From: an uncultured Eubacteriales bacterium
GTDB taxonomy: Bacteria > Bacillota > Clostridia > Christensenellales > UBA1242
Direction of reading: 5' to 3'
Assembly (NCBI GenBank): GCA_949878485.1
Contig: CATLAM010000003.1
Span: forward strand, 75,833-126,634
DNA length: 50,802 bases
Shown: piece after piece, positions 15,983 to 23,672 of the stretch
How positions within the stretch are numbered: position 1 is the first letter of the stretch
Layout of the letters: each line of letters opens with the position of its first letter
Program-made: the position numbers and the translations under genes
Notes under the pieces: model-generated
Seen by the model: the letters and a program-made list of their open reading frames with translations, nothing else
Database searches by the model: none
Told to the model about the DNA's origin: nothing

Positions 15983-16777
15983 TCATACCTCATTTGCCAC
16001 AATGGTTATATTACCAAAAGTTCCGCCTTGAATAACTTTCACAGTTTGCAATTTCAAAAGTTCAAGAAGAGCCAAAAAGACATTTATAAGTTCACTTTTG
16101 GTCATATCTTCGCCAAACAAATCTTCAAACGCAAAACGCTTTCTTTCTTTGGCATAGTTTCTTATTGAAATAATTTTTTCAGCAACTGTAAATCTGTCCT
16201 TAACAATCTTCTTAGGCAATTCATCTTGAACAGTTTTCTTAATTTCTTCACGAGTCAAAAGTTTGGCAAAAGCATCCAAAAGTTGGTCAAGCACAACATC
16301 TTTCATGACAATTTTAACTTTTTCTGTTTCCTTCCCAGGTGCACGATAAAGTTTATTGATGTCTTCAATTTCTTTAAGTTTAGCGCCTGTTTCTTTAAAC
16401 AATTTATACTCTTCTAAGCGACGTAAAAGCAATGCTTCATCATCATCTTCGTCAGGTATTTCCTCTTGCTCGACAGGTAAAACACTTTTAGATTTAATTT
16501 CAATAAGAGTGGCTGCCACTGTAATAAATTCACTTGCTTTATCCATATCAACATTTTTAATGTCTTGCATATATTCCAAATATTGCTCTGTTATATCCGC
16601 AAGTCTAACAGATGTAATATCCAACTTAGCTTCTTTGATTAGGTGCAACAATAAATCCAATGGCCCCTCAAAATTGTCCAATTTAAATCTATAAGCATCA
16701 GAAGACAAAAGCATATCTTTGCTTTCTTCCACCTTATCTGTATTGTTTATTTCATTAATTTCTACTGCATTTTCCAT
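15983..16777 (-). CDS. scpA: Segregation and condensation protein A (kleisin)
   Basis: The kleisin that bridges the Smc dimer heads. The signature FKLDNFEGPLDLLLHLIKEAKLDI lies at about residues 31-54, then LADITEQYLEYM and AATLIEIKSKSVLP. The C-terminal winged helix (ELINVFLALLELLKLQTVKVIQ) closes the protein. The 264 residues include about 20 extra N-terminal residues compared with typical ScpA, so a later ATG (residue 22) is possible. Operon with scpB. Confidence 0.96.
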   Translation of the reverse strand: MENAVEINEINNTDKVEESKDMLLSSDAYRFKLDNFEGPLDLLLHLIKEAKLDITSVRLADITEQYLEYMQDIKNVDMDKASEFITVAATLIEIKSKSVLPVEQEEIPDEDDDEALLLRRLEEYKLFKETGAKLKEIEDINKLYRAPGKETEKVKIVMKDVVLDQLLDAFAKLLTREEIKKTVQDELPKKIVKDRFTVAEKIISIRNYAKERKRFAFEDLFGEDMTKSELINVFLALLELLKLQTVKVIQGGTFGNITIVANEV

Positions 16778-16788
16778 AATACAAACAA

Positions 16789-16818
16789 ATTATAGCAAAT
16801 CATCATATCAAAAATCAA
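16789..16818 (-). promoter_or_regulatory. Promoter of scpAB
   Basis: TTGATT (16813-16818), an 18-base spacer and TATAAT (16789-16794). The -10 box ends 11 bases before the first ATG, so a transcript from here would have a leader of only about 5 bases for that start. Confidence 0.55.
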
Positions 16819-16912
16819 GTAATTTAATAAAATCTTTGTGTAAATATGCTTAAAGTTATAAAATAATAACAATAAAAAAGAACCACTAAGGACTATAAAT
16901 TTTGAAACTAGC

Positions 16913-16942
16913 AAAAAAGGATACCAACTGGGTATCCCTTTT
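16913..16942 (-). terminator. Terminator of the SDR gene
   Basis: Stem AAAAGGGATACC/GGTATCCTTTTT read on the minus strand, with a short loop and T-tract. Confidence 0.82.
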
Positions 16943-16961
16943 ACATAATTATTTTGTAAAT

Positions 16962-17684
16962 TTATTGCAAGTTCATGTGAGTTTGTTCGAAAACTAAATC
17001 TTTTAATACTAAGCTCTTTTTGTCATAAAGAGTATCAACTATTGTCTTTGCAACTTCAGAAGGTTTCGCAAAAGTTTTTTGAACTTCTTCACTTACATAA
17101 TTTCTATTATCTTTCCAAAAGTCTGTGTCAATTCCACCTGGATAAACATTTACAACTTTTACATTTGTTCCAAAAAGTTCTGTTCGTAAAACTTGTGTAT
17201 AGCCTTCTTGAGCAGCCTTTGCCGCACAATAAAGACTTTCAAACTTAAATCCTCTTAATCCTGAAATTGAAATAATATTAACGATCTTAACAATATCTTT
17301 GCTGTCTTTCATATATGGCAAAGCATTCGTTGTCATTAAGATTGTTCCATATACAATTGCAGGAAAAACAGTTTCTAGCATTTCTTTATTATTATCATAT
17401 ATTGTCCCAAATCTTCCAACACCAGCATTATTAACAAGACAAGAGATATTATATTTCTTTGTCAAATCAGCATAAACACTCTTAACAAACTTTTCATCAC
17501 TTACATCGCCAGCATAAGTGACAATATCTTTTTTTGAAAATTTTGAAAGTTCTTTTTTAGCATTTTCCAATTTTTTTTCATTTCTTGAAATGATACAAAC
17601 ATTTTCACCTTTAAGCAAAAATTCTTTTGCAAGTTGTTTTCCAACTCCTTTTGATCCACCTGTTATGATTGTTATATTTTTCAT
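16962..17684 (-). CDS. Short-chain dehydrogenase/reductase
   Basis: A 240-residue classical SDR using NAD(P)H: the Gly-rich dinucleotide motif GGSKGVG (9-15), basic ISRNEKK that suggests NADPH preference, NNAG, a catalytic Ser in NIISISG and YCAAK for the Tyr-Lys pair, then NVYPGGIDTDFW. The substrate is unknown. AAGGAG precedes the ATG, and a TGATATAAT extended -10 lies about 15 bases further up. Single-gene unit. Confidence 0.93.
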   Translation of the reverse strand: MKNITIITGGSKGVGKQLAKEFLLKGENVCIISRNEKKLENAKKELSKFSKKDIVTYAGDVSDEKFVKSVYADLTKKYNISCLVNNAGVGRFGTIYDNNKEMLETVFPAIVYGTILMTTNALPYMKDSKDIVKIVNIISISGLRGFKFESLYCAAKAAQEGYTQVLRTELFGTNVKVVNVYPGGIDTDFWKDNRNYVSEEVQKTFAKPSEVAKTIVDTLYDKKSLVLKDLVFEQTHMNLQ

Positions 17685-17765
17685 ATTTCACTCCTTAATA
17701 AAAATATTATATCACAATATCTTCAAAATTGTATGAAAAAATTAAAAAAAATTTAACTTGGCACT

Positions 17766-18055
17766 TAGGCGTGTGCTTGTCTTGATACAAGTGGCTCGGC
17801 TTCGCCTCGCCAGACAAGCACACGCCTATACAACTAATATTTTTGCAAAAAGAGCGGTTGCTGGCGAGGCGTAACGCATCCGCTCTTTTGCTTTTGTTTT
17901 CTTCTCTCTATTATTCTCTAGTGTAAACGAATATTCTTTGTTGTCAAGGTCAAGGCGAGTGTCTAATGTTTTGCAGTGTGCATTATCTCCACGACAACCT
18001 ATGACAACGGCAGAGATATTCGTTTGTTTGGCAGTTAAGAGAGAGTAAGGGTAAA
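17766..18055. other. Hairpin-rich, GC-richer gene-free element
   Basis: This 290-base part of the 455-base gap between 17684 and 18140 has no supported gene. It holds (a) a perfect 17-bp inverted repeat, 17766-17782 with 17812-17828, around a 29-base loop; (b) a 10-bp inverted repeat, 17848-17857 with 17880-17889, around a 22-base loop; and (c) a long imperfect stem-loop, with 17925-17934 pairing to 18016-18025 and 17940-17945 to 18003-18008, flanked by CTCTCT and AGAGAG. Eleven bases of the second loop (17861-17871) are exactly complementary to 17803-17813 of the first. It may be a structured RNA or the remnant of a small repeat element; I recognise no family. Confidence 0.5.
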
Positions 18056-18058
18056 AAG

Positions 18059-18087
18059 AAAACATAGGCTGTTTTTGTCTATGTTTT
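18059..18087. terminator. Terminator of the SPFH/NfeD unit
   Basis: AAAACATAG/CTATGTTTT stem with an 11-base loop; in the minus direction T-rich sequence follows, as expected after the SPFH gene. Confidence 0.7.
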
Positions 18088-18139
18088 CCTTTAATTATTC
18101 CGCTAGTTTCAAAATTGACTGACTAAGGTTCTTTTTTAA

Positions 18140-19027
18140 TTATTTTTTCTTTTTTGCTTTTGAAGCAGTTTGTGAAGTTGAACTGGTTTCAATCACTGTG
18201 TCACCTTTCTTTACTACTTCTGCCATAGAAGTTAAAAGTCCAGCAACATTTTGAAGTTCACTTGGAACAATAATTTTTGTAGTTTTACCATTTGCCAAAA
18301 CTTTCAATGCTTCAAAGCCTTGCAAAGTGATATAAGATGCATTTGGTTGAGCTTTATTAATAAGTTCAATGGCTTGATTTTCACCTTCAGCCTTTGCAAT
18401 AAGTTCTGCTTTCTTTGCTTCTGCTTGCAAAATTCTTGTTTGTTTTTCACCTTCGGCTTTCAAAATTTGTTCACGGCGTTCTCTTTCTGCACGCATTTGT
18501 TTTTCCATTGCTTCTTGAATGTCTTTTGGTGGAAGAATGTTTTTAAGTTCCACACGATTAATCTTAATTCCCCATGGGTCTGTTGCTTCATCCAAAATTA
18601 CACGCATTTTTGTGTTTACAGTATCTCTTGAAGTCAAAGTTTCGTCAAGTTCAAGTTCACCAACGATGTTACGCAAAGTTGTTGCAGTCAAGTTTTCAAT
18701 CGCACGAACTGGATTGTCAACACCATAACTGAAAAGTTTTGGATCAGTCACTTGAAAGTAAACAACTGTGTCAATTTGCATAGTAACATTATCTTTAGTG
18801 ATAACTGGTTGTGGTTTAAAGTCAGCCACAATTTCTTTCAAAGAAATTGGTCTGCTGCAACGATCAAAGAATGGAATGATCATATGCACACCTGTTTCCA
18901 AAGTTTTGTAATATTTACCTAATCTTTCTACTACAACAGCGTTTGCCTATCTTACAATTTTAATTGAAAAGCAAAGTAAAACTAAAAGTAAAACACCTAA
19001 AACGCCTAAAACAATCCCTATAACCAT
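18140..19027 (-). pseudogene. SPFH/band 7 (stomatin-like) protein with an in-frame amber codon
   Basis: Flotillin/stomatin-type membrane scaffold, usually paired with NfeD. From the ATG at 19027, which overlaps the nfeD stop as TAATG, come 19 hydrophobic residues of the membrane anchor and then TAG at codon 27 (18947-18949). Beyond it the same frame continues with ANAVVVERLGKYYKTLETGVHMIIPFFDR, standard for the family. Homologues usually have Gln (CAG) at this point, so a single C-to-T change explains the TAG. The remaining 253-codon frame can start only at a TTG (18901) and would lack its anchor. The rest (SPFH core, then a Glu/Lys/Ala-rich coiled coil at about 170-230) is intact. Confidence 0.82.
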
Positions 19028-19824
19028 TATTTATTTTCCCCCTTTTTAACAGTTTTTTTGGTTGTTTGTTTTGTCGAAGTCGTTTTTGTTGACTTCGTTA
19101 AAACCGATTTATTGGCTGGCTTTTTTGCACCAGCAGTTTTTGTTTCTGCTTTTGCAGTTGCAACTTTCTTAGTTGCAGGCTTAACAGCAGATTTTTCAGA
19201 AGTTGACTTAGATTTAGTTGTTGCTCCAGTAGATTTCTTGCTTGTCGCAGATTTCTTTGCCACGCTTTTTGTTTCTGCAGATTTATCTTCAATTATTGCT
19301 TCTGTTTCAACAACTTCATTTTCTTGTGGTTTTTCTTCAACAACAAGTTCTTCATCAAAATCAATCTCTTCTTCGTTTTTGTCAATTTGACCAATTTCTC
19401 TGACAATAAACTTATTTCCGTCAATGTCAATAATCTGAACAACAGCACCTTCTTCAATCGTTTCACGATTCAAGCCAACAGCACTCCAAATTACATCATT
19501 AACTTTAATTGAACCAACTGTTTCAAAATCAGTTCTTGAAATCATGCGATATTGCATGCCTATATACATTTCAAGATTTGTTTTTTCGCCTGCTCCTTTA
19601 AACAGAAACTTCTTTGTGACACTTCTTAAAGAAACAATTAATAGTGCAGAAATCACAACAAACACAATGATTTGTGCCACCCAACTAACACTGTTGGTTG
19701 CCGCCATAATAAATGGAATTATTGCACCAAAAGTGAACCAAATGGACACAATTTCCATTGTTGCAAATTCAGCAATGGCAGTCACAACAATGACACCAAG
19801 CCAAACCCAAAACATAAAATCCAT
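19027..19824 (-). CDS. NfeD-family membrane protein with a Lys/Ala/Thr-rich tail
   Basis: Partner of SPFH scaffolds in membrane microdomains. Residues 1-75 hold three membrane helices, starting MDFMFWVWLGVIVVTAIAEFATMEIVSIWFTFGAIIPF; residues 85-145 are the OB-fold NfeD domain (IGMQYRMISRTDFETVGSIKVND...WSAV). An acidic linker (146-180) leads to an 80-residue tail made almost only of Lys, Ala, Thr and Ser, like the tail of histone H1 or HU-type proteins and not typical of NfeD. GGAGG precedes the ATG. The SPFH gene follows at once. Confidence 0.9.
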   Translation of the reverse strand: MDFMFWVWLGVIVVTAIAEFATMEIVSIWFTFGAIIPFIMAATNSVSWVAQIIVFVVISALLIVSLRSVTKKFLFKGAGEKTNLEMYIGMQYRMISRTDFETVGSIKVNDVIWSAVGLNRETIEEGAVVQIIDIDGNKFIVREIGQIDKNEEEIDFDEELVVEEKPQENEVVETEAIIEDKSAETKSVAKKSATSKKSTGATTKSKSTSEKSAVKPATKKVATAKAETKTAGAKKPANKSVLTKSTKTTSTKQTTKKTVKKGENK

Positions 19825-19848
19825 ATTCTTTCCTCCGTATACAAAATT

Positions 19849-19877
19849 ATTATATCACAACAGAAAAATTTTTACAA
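19849..19877 (-). promoter_or_regulatory. Promoter of nfeD-SPFH
   Basis: TTGTAA (19872-19877), 17 bases, TATAAT (19849-19854), with TGA just before the -10; 24 bases before the nfeD ATG. Confidence 0.65.
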
Positions 19878-19907
19878 ATAAATTACAAACGTCTTAAAGA
19901 AAATTTC

Positions 19908-19936
19908 TTGCTTTAAATATATATTTAAGTTATAAT
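19908..19936 (+). promoter_or_regulatory. Promoter of the Nudix gene
   Basis: TTGCTT (19908-19913), 17 bases, TATAAT (19931-19936), 32 bases before the chosen ATG. Confidence 0.62.
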
Positions 19937-19968
19937 AAATTTGTTAAAACAAACAAATGGAGAAGAAC

Positions 19969-20586
19969 ATGGAAATTAAAAATTTAAAACAAACAACCAA
20001 TTCCCCTTATTTAAATTCTTTTAATTTAGAAATTAAATTGGACAACGGTAAAGATTTTACATATTATTTTGCTTCACGAAAACCTTTGGAATGTGTTCAG
20101 AAAAGGATTTTTAAACACGAAAAATCGACTGATGCAGTGAGAACTGTGGCATATTTTAAAAAGGATTATGAAATTTTTGTTGTCTTGTTAAAAGAATTCA
20201 GATATGTTGCAAATGATTTCATCATTGGAACACCCGCAGGTTTGGTTGAAGAAAACGAAACCGAACTTGATGCACTGCAAAGAGAATTAAATGAAGAAAT
20301 TGGTGCAAAAATCAAAAAAGTTGAAAAATCATTTGATGCTTGTTACACATCCATTGGAGCAATAGATGAATCAGTTGCTTGTTTCTTTGTTGAAATAGAA
20401 CCAAATTTCGGAAAACAGCATCTAGACCAAACAGAAAACATTAATTTTTTCACAACTCCACTTTCCAAACTTCCAGAAATTTTAAATCAAGTAACCGACT
20501 ACCAATCCCGTTATCTTTTAGAAACCTTTTATTATCAACAAGAAAACAAAAAGTTGAAAGCCCAACTTACAGAACTTCAAAAATAA
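19969..20586 (+). CDS. Nudix hydrolase, ADP-ribose pyrophosphatase-like
   Basis: A 205-residue cytoplasmic enzyme. The Nudix box is complete: G-LVEEN-E-TELDALQ-RELNEEIG, giving the metal-binding Glu cluster. The preceding VLLKEFRYVANDFIIGTPAGL is typical of ADP-ribose/nucleoside-diphosphate-sugar pyrophosphatases such as NudF, but the exact substrate is not fixed by sequence. An ATG lies four codons upstream, but it is part of the ribosome site (ATGGAGAAG); the second ATG at 19969 has the right spacing. A terminator follows immediately. Confidence 0.88.
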   Translation: MEIKNLKQTTNSPYLNSFNLEIKLDNGKDFTYYFASRKPLECVQKRIFKHEKSTDAVRTVAYFKKDYEIFVVLLKEFRYVANDFIIGTPAGLVEENETELDALQRELNEEIGAKIKKVEKSFDACYTSIGAIDESVACFFVEIEPNFGKQHLDQTENINFFTTPLSKLPEILNQVTDYQSRYLLETFYYQQENKKLKAQLTELQK

Positions 20587-20613
20587 AAAAGTCAAGATTC
20601 CTTGACTTTTATT
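20587..20613 (+). terminator. Terminator of the Nudix gene
   Basis: AAAAGTCAAG/CTTGACTTTT stem with a 4-base loop, then a T-rich tail. Confidence 0.87.
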
Positions 20614-20654
20614 TTTTTACTGACTTTTTTGTCATCTTTCTTTCAATTTTGAAA

Positions 20655-22511
20655 CTAAACCTTATTTTTCTGACAAGTGAATAAAACTATTTGATAATTT
20701 TCTTTCAATTGTTGAATGATATTCTTAGCAATTTTCAACTTTTCATCATCAAAATTTGCAAAAGGGTCATCCAAAATTATGAAAGGTTTTTCTTTTTTAA
20801 AGATAAGTTCCACCAAAGCAAATCGCTTGCAAATGTAAACCAAATCTAAAAGCCCAGCACTTAGATAATCCACTTCTTTAAAGTCGCCAAACTTTAAATC
20901 GAGATTTGTGTCGATGATTATGTTTTCGCCATTTTGAACAAACTGCTTATAATAATTTTCAAATTTTTCTGAAACAGGCTCAATATAACGATTGGAAATA
21001 TTGTCGCGAGAACAAGTCAAAAACGTGGAAACTTTGTTTAAAACAGCCATTTTTTCATTTATTTCCTGTTCTTTTTGCTTGTTTTCTTGCAAAACATCAT
21101 TAAGTTCAAAAATTTTTTCTTCAATTTTGTCTAAGTTAGATAAAATATGTTTCTTGTCCGTTTTAAGCATAACAATGTTTTTTTCAAGTTCAGACATTTT
21201 GTTTTGATTTGAAAACACATTCTTTTCATAATCATTAATTTCACAACCAAACTTTTGCAAAAAAGTCTTTTTCAAGTTTGCAATTTCAAAATTGTTTTTT
21301 TCATTCAATGCCAATGTCTGTTTAATTTCTTCATCAACAAACTTAATTTCCGCCATAATTTTCTCTTGTTGATGCAACGCTTCTTCCAATTGAGATAGAG
21401 TTAAATCATATTTTTTCAACATAGTTTGAAACTCATTAAATCCAGTTTTATCGCCTTTTGTCTTAGAATAAAACAAAACACCACACACAGCACAAACAAC
21501 TCCAATTAAAAGCAAAACAATTGTTGGAATTATTGTGTTTAAAACAAAAAGACAAACAATTCCAGAAACAGCAAAAATGAAAGCCAAAACAAAAAACATA
21601 ACTGCAAATGTTAAAAAATTATTGACAGGTTTTTGAGTTTTGTTTGTTTTTAAATAAAAATAATCTTGATCTGAAAAACACTTGGATTTTTCCAAATCTT
21701 CTTTCTTTGCATAACTTTCTTTAAGCCTGTTGTTATCCTGTTCAATCAAAGCATTTAATGCAATTTCTTTATTTTTAAATTCGGAAACTTCTTTATTTTC
21801 GCCCACATTATTTGAATTTTCAAACAACGAAATTTGCTCGTTAAATTCTTCAATTTGTTTGTTGACTTTCTTTAAGTCTGCTCTTTCTTCTTCCTGTTGA
21901 ATTTCCAAATTCTTTAAATTTCGCTCAGTTTGCTCTGTATTTAAAGATCTGAGTTCACTGCGAAATTCTTTTAACTTTTTACTTATTTTGTCCTGTGCTT
22001 TATCAAAATTGTCGATGTCATCCCCACTTAAAACACCAGTTGAAAGCGAAGCGCGAATGTCATCATTGATTCCGCTTTCAAGTTTCTGTTGCCCAAAGAA
22101 TGTGGAAGATTCAAAAGTTTCTCTTCCCACACCAAAAAGTTCTTCTCCTAAATCTTGCGAAAAAGCCTTTGACACCAAATTTGTCTTAGCATCAAACAAA
22201 GCAAACTCATCCAACAATGGAGAATTACCAAACTTTCTTACAACAATAAACTGCCCCTTATCACAAGCAAAAACAAGCCTGCCACCAAACTTACCTTCAC
22301 TGTCAAAAGGTTTATATAAAGTCCTTTCACTTTTTTGATTTGCTTTTCTTGAAACAGCAGGCAAAGAATAAAACATTGCTTTGATAAACTGTGAAAGTGT
22401 AGTTTTCCCACTTCCATTTTTTTGATAGAACACACTTAAATTTCCATCAAAATTGATGTCAACATTTTTAAGTTTCCCAAAAGAGTCAATATGACATGAA
22501 ATCAATTTCAC
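20655..22511 (-). CDS. YhaN-like SbcC/Rad50-type AAA ATPase
   Basis: A 618-residue SMC-like ATPase: Walker A (NGSGKTT) near residue 35, long coiled-coil arms, and a C-terminal ABC signature (LSAGLLDLVYICKRFALVE) followed by Walker B (KPFIILDDPFANFDD). Instead of a zinc hook, the arm apex contains two membrane helices (about residues 305-355), as in Bacillus YhaN. It should work with the nuclease YhaO encoded just upstream in processing DNA ends. The start is the GTG at 22511, which overlaps the yhaO stop as GTGA and has GGGGAGG upstream; the longer frame from 22556 is not needed. Confidence 0.88.
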   Translation of the reverse strand: MKLISCHIDSFGKLKNVDINFDGNLSVFYQKNGSGKTTLSQFIKAMFYSLPAVSRKANQKSERTLYKPFDSEGKFGGRLVFACDKGQFIVVRKFGNSPLLDEFALFDAKTNLVSKAFSQDLGEELFGVGRETFESSTFFGQQKLESGINDDIRASLSTGVLSGDDIDNFDKAQDKISKKLKEFRSELRSLNTEQTERNLKNLEIQQEEERADLKKVNKQIEEFNEQISLFENSNNVGENKEVSEFKNKEIALNALIEQDNNRLKESYAKKEDLEKSKCFSDQDYFYLKTNKTQKPVNNFLTFAVMFFVLAFIFAVSGIVCLFVLNTIIPTIVLLLIGVVCAVCGVLFYSKTKGDKTGFNEFQTMLKKYDLTLSQLEEALHQQEKIMAEIKFVDEEIKQTLALNEKNNFEIANLKKTFLQKFGCEINDYEKNVFSNQNKMSELEKNIVMLKTDKKHILSNLDKIEEKIFELNDVLQENKQKEQEINEKMAVLNKVSTFLTCSRDNISNRYIEPVSEKFENYYKQFVQNGENIIIDTNLDLKFGDFKEVDYLSAGLLDLVYICKRFALVELIFKKEKPFIILDDPFANFDDEKLKIAKNIIQQLKENYQIVLFTCQKNKV

Positions 22512-23581
22512 AGCGACACATCCTCCCCTTTCAAAACTTCTATGCCAACATTGCAAATTTTTTCTTTTTCTTCATCCGAAAGATTTTTTTCCGCCATGAC
22601 CATATTAATGAATTCCGCCTTTAAAGAAAGTTTTTCGCTGGCGTATTTTTTCATGTCAAACAAAGTTTTAGTTTTATCTTCCAATTCAAAATTGAAAAAC
22701 ACATCTTTATATTTTTCTGCCACATAACCAAAATTAAGTTCGATGTATTCTTTTTTTCTTCCCGTTAAAACAAGTTTGACAATATCTTTCTTCGAAAATC
22801 CAGTAAGAATGTTTTGCACATCTTTAAACAACTGGTCATTCGACTCAATTCCAGAAACATTAAGTTCAGCAACCTGAAAATTGATTTCAGAAAATGGAAC
22901 AAACTTTCTTGAAAACTTTCCATCTTTCATTTCAAGTTCATAAAAACCAAATTCTTTTCCCACACTTCCAAAATCAACGCTTTCCAAACAACCACAATAA
23001 GCCCAGATTCCGCGTTTGTCAATTTTTCCTTCAGTTTTGTTATGTATATGACCAAGTGCAACATAGTCTATGTTTTTGTCTGCAAAATTTTTCATTTTAA
23101 ATGCTTCACAATATTGGTCATCAATCATGCTTCCATGCAACATCAAAATGTTGAACTTGTCCTTATCAAAATCAATTTGTTGCGTTAAGAAAACAGGAAA
23201 TTGTCTGTGAAAACTTATTCCACCTACACAAACATCTCCCAAATCAATCTTGCAAAATTCTTCGCCAAAAGCATAAAAATTTTCAACTTGTCTGTCAAAA
23301 ATTTCAACTTTTTCATCGTGATTTCCATAAATATAGAAAAATTTAATGTTTTTATGACATAAAATGGTGTCTTGAAGCACCTTTAAAGACTTTTTCAAAA
23401 CATTCTTGCTGTCAAAAATATCCCCACATAAAAGGATTGCTTCAACATAATTTTTTTCAGCATAGTCCACTAAAGCAACAAAATTTTGCAAAAGTTGAAA
23501 TCTTTTACTTTCTCTTTTTTCTTTGCTTAAATTTTTAAATTTGCAATCAATATGCAAATCTGCGCAATGTATAATCTTCAT
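22508..23581 (-). CDS. YhaO-like DNA repair metallophosphoesterase (SbcD/Mre11 family)
   Basis: A 357-residue calcineurin-type nuclease. All phosphodiesterase motifs are seen in order: HCADLHIDC, LLCGDIFDS, YIYGNHDE, MLHGS and ALGHIHN, which bind the two metals. Family members trim DNA ends with an SbcC-like ATPase, here YhaN, coupled by a 4-base overlap. There is no ribosome site, and the -10 box of a good promoter ends 6 bases before the ATG, so the mRNA should begin at or next to the start codon. Confidence 0.92.
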   Translation of the reverse strand: MKIIHCADLHIDCKFKNLSKEKRESKRFQLLQNFVALVDYAEKNYVEAILLCGDIFDSKNVLKKSLKVLQDTILCHKNIKFFYIYGNHDEKVEIFDRQVENFYAFGEEFCKIDLGDVCVGGISFHRQFPVFLTQQIDFDKDKFNILMLHGSMIDDQYCEAFKMKNFADKNIDYVALGHIHNKTEGKIDKRGIWAYCGCLESVDFGSVGKEFGFYELEMKDGKFSRKFVPFSEINFQVAELNVSGIESNDQLFKDVQNILTGFSKKDIVKLVLTGRKKEYIELNFGYVAEKYKDVFFNFELEDKTKTLFDMKKYASEKLSLKAEFINMVMAEKNLSDEEKEKICNVGIEVLKGEDVSL

Positions 23582-23587
23582 AAAAAA

Positions 23588-23615
23588 ATTATAACAAATT
23601 TAAGTGGAGTTTCAA
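23588..23615 (-). promoter_or_regulatory. Promoter of yhaO-yhaN, predicted leaderless
   Basis: TTGAAA (23610-23615), 16 bases, TATAAT (23588-23593). The expected start point, about 7 bases past the -10, coincides with the yhaO ATG at 23581. Confidence 0.65.
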
Positions 23616-23642
23616 AGCAATTTATTGATAAGACAAACAATA

Positions 23643-23667
23643 AAAAAATCGGCAAAGCCGATTTTTG
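23643..23667 (-). terminator. Terminator of the repeat-protein gene
   Basis: AAAAATCGGC/GCCGATTTTT stem with a 3-base loop and T-tract in either direction. Confidence 0.87.
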
Positions 23668-23672
23668 TAAGT

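Noticed and set aside
17826..18065. A 79-codon frame on the minus strand
   Set aside because: It covers the hairpin-rich element, has no ribosome site, and its sequence shows no domain or membrane feature; the inverted repeats explain the open frame better.
18947..18949. Reassignment of TAG to glutamine in this genome
   Set aside because: TAG ends pyk and the U32 gene at the expected C-termini, and no other gene here has an internal TAG.
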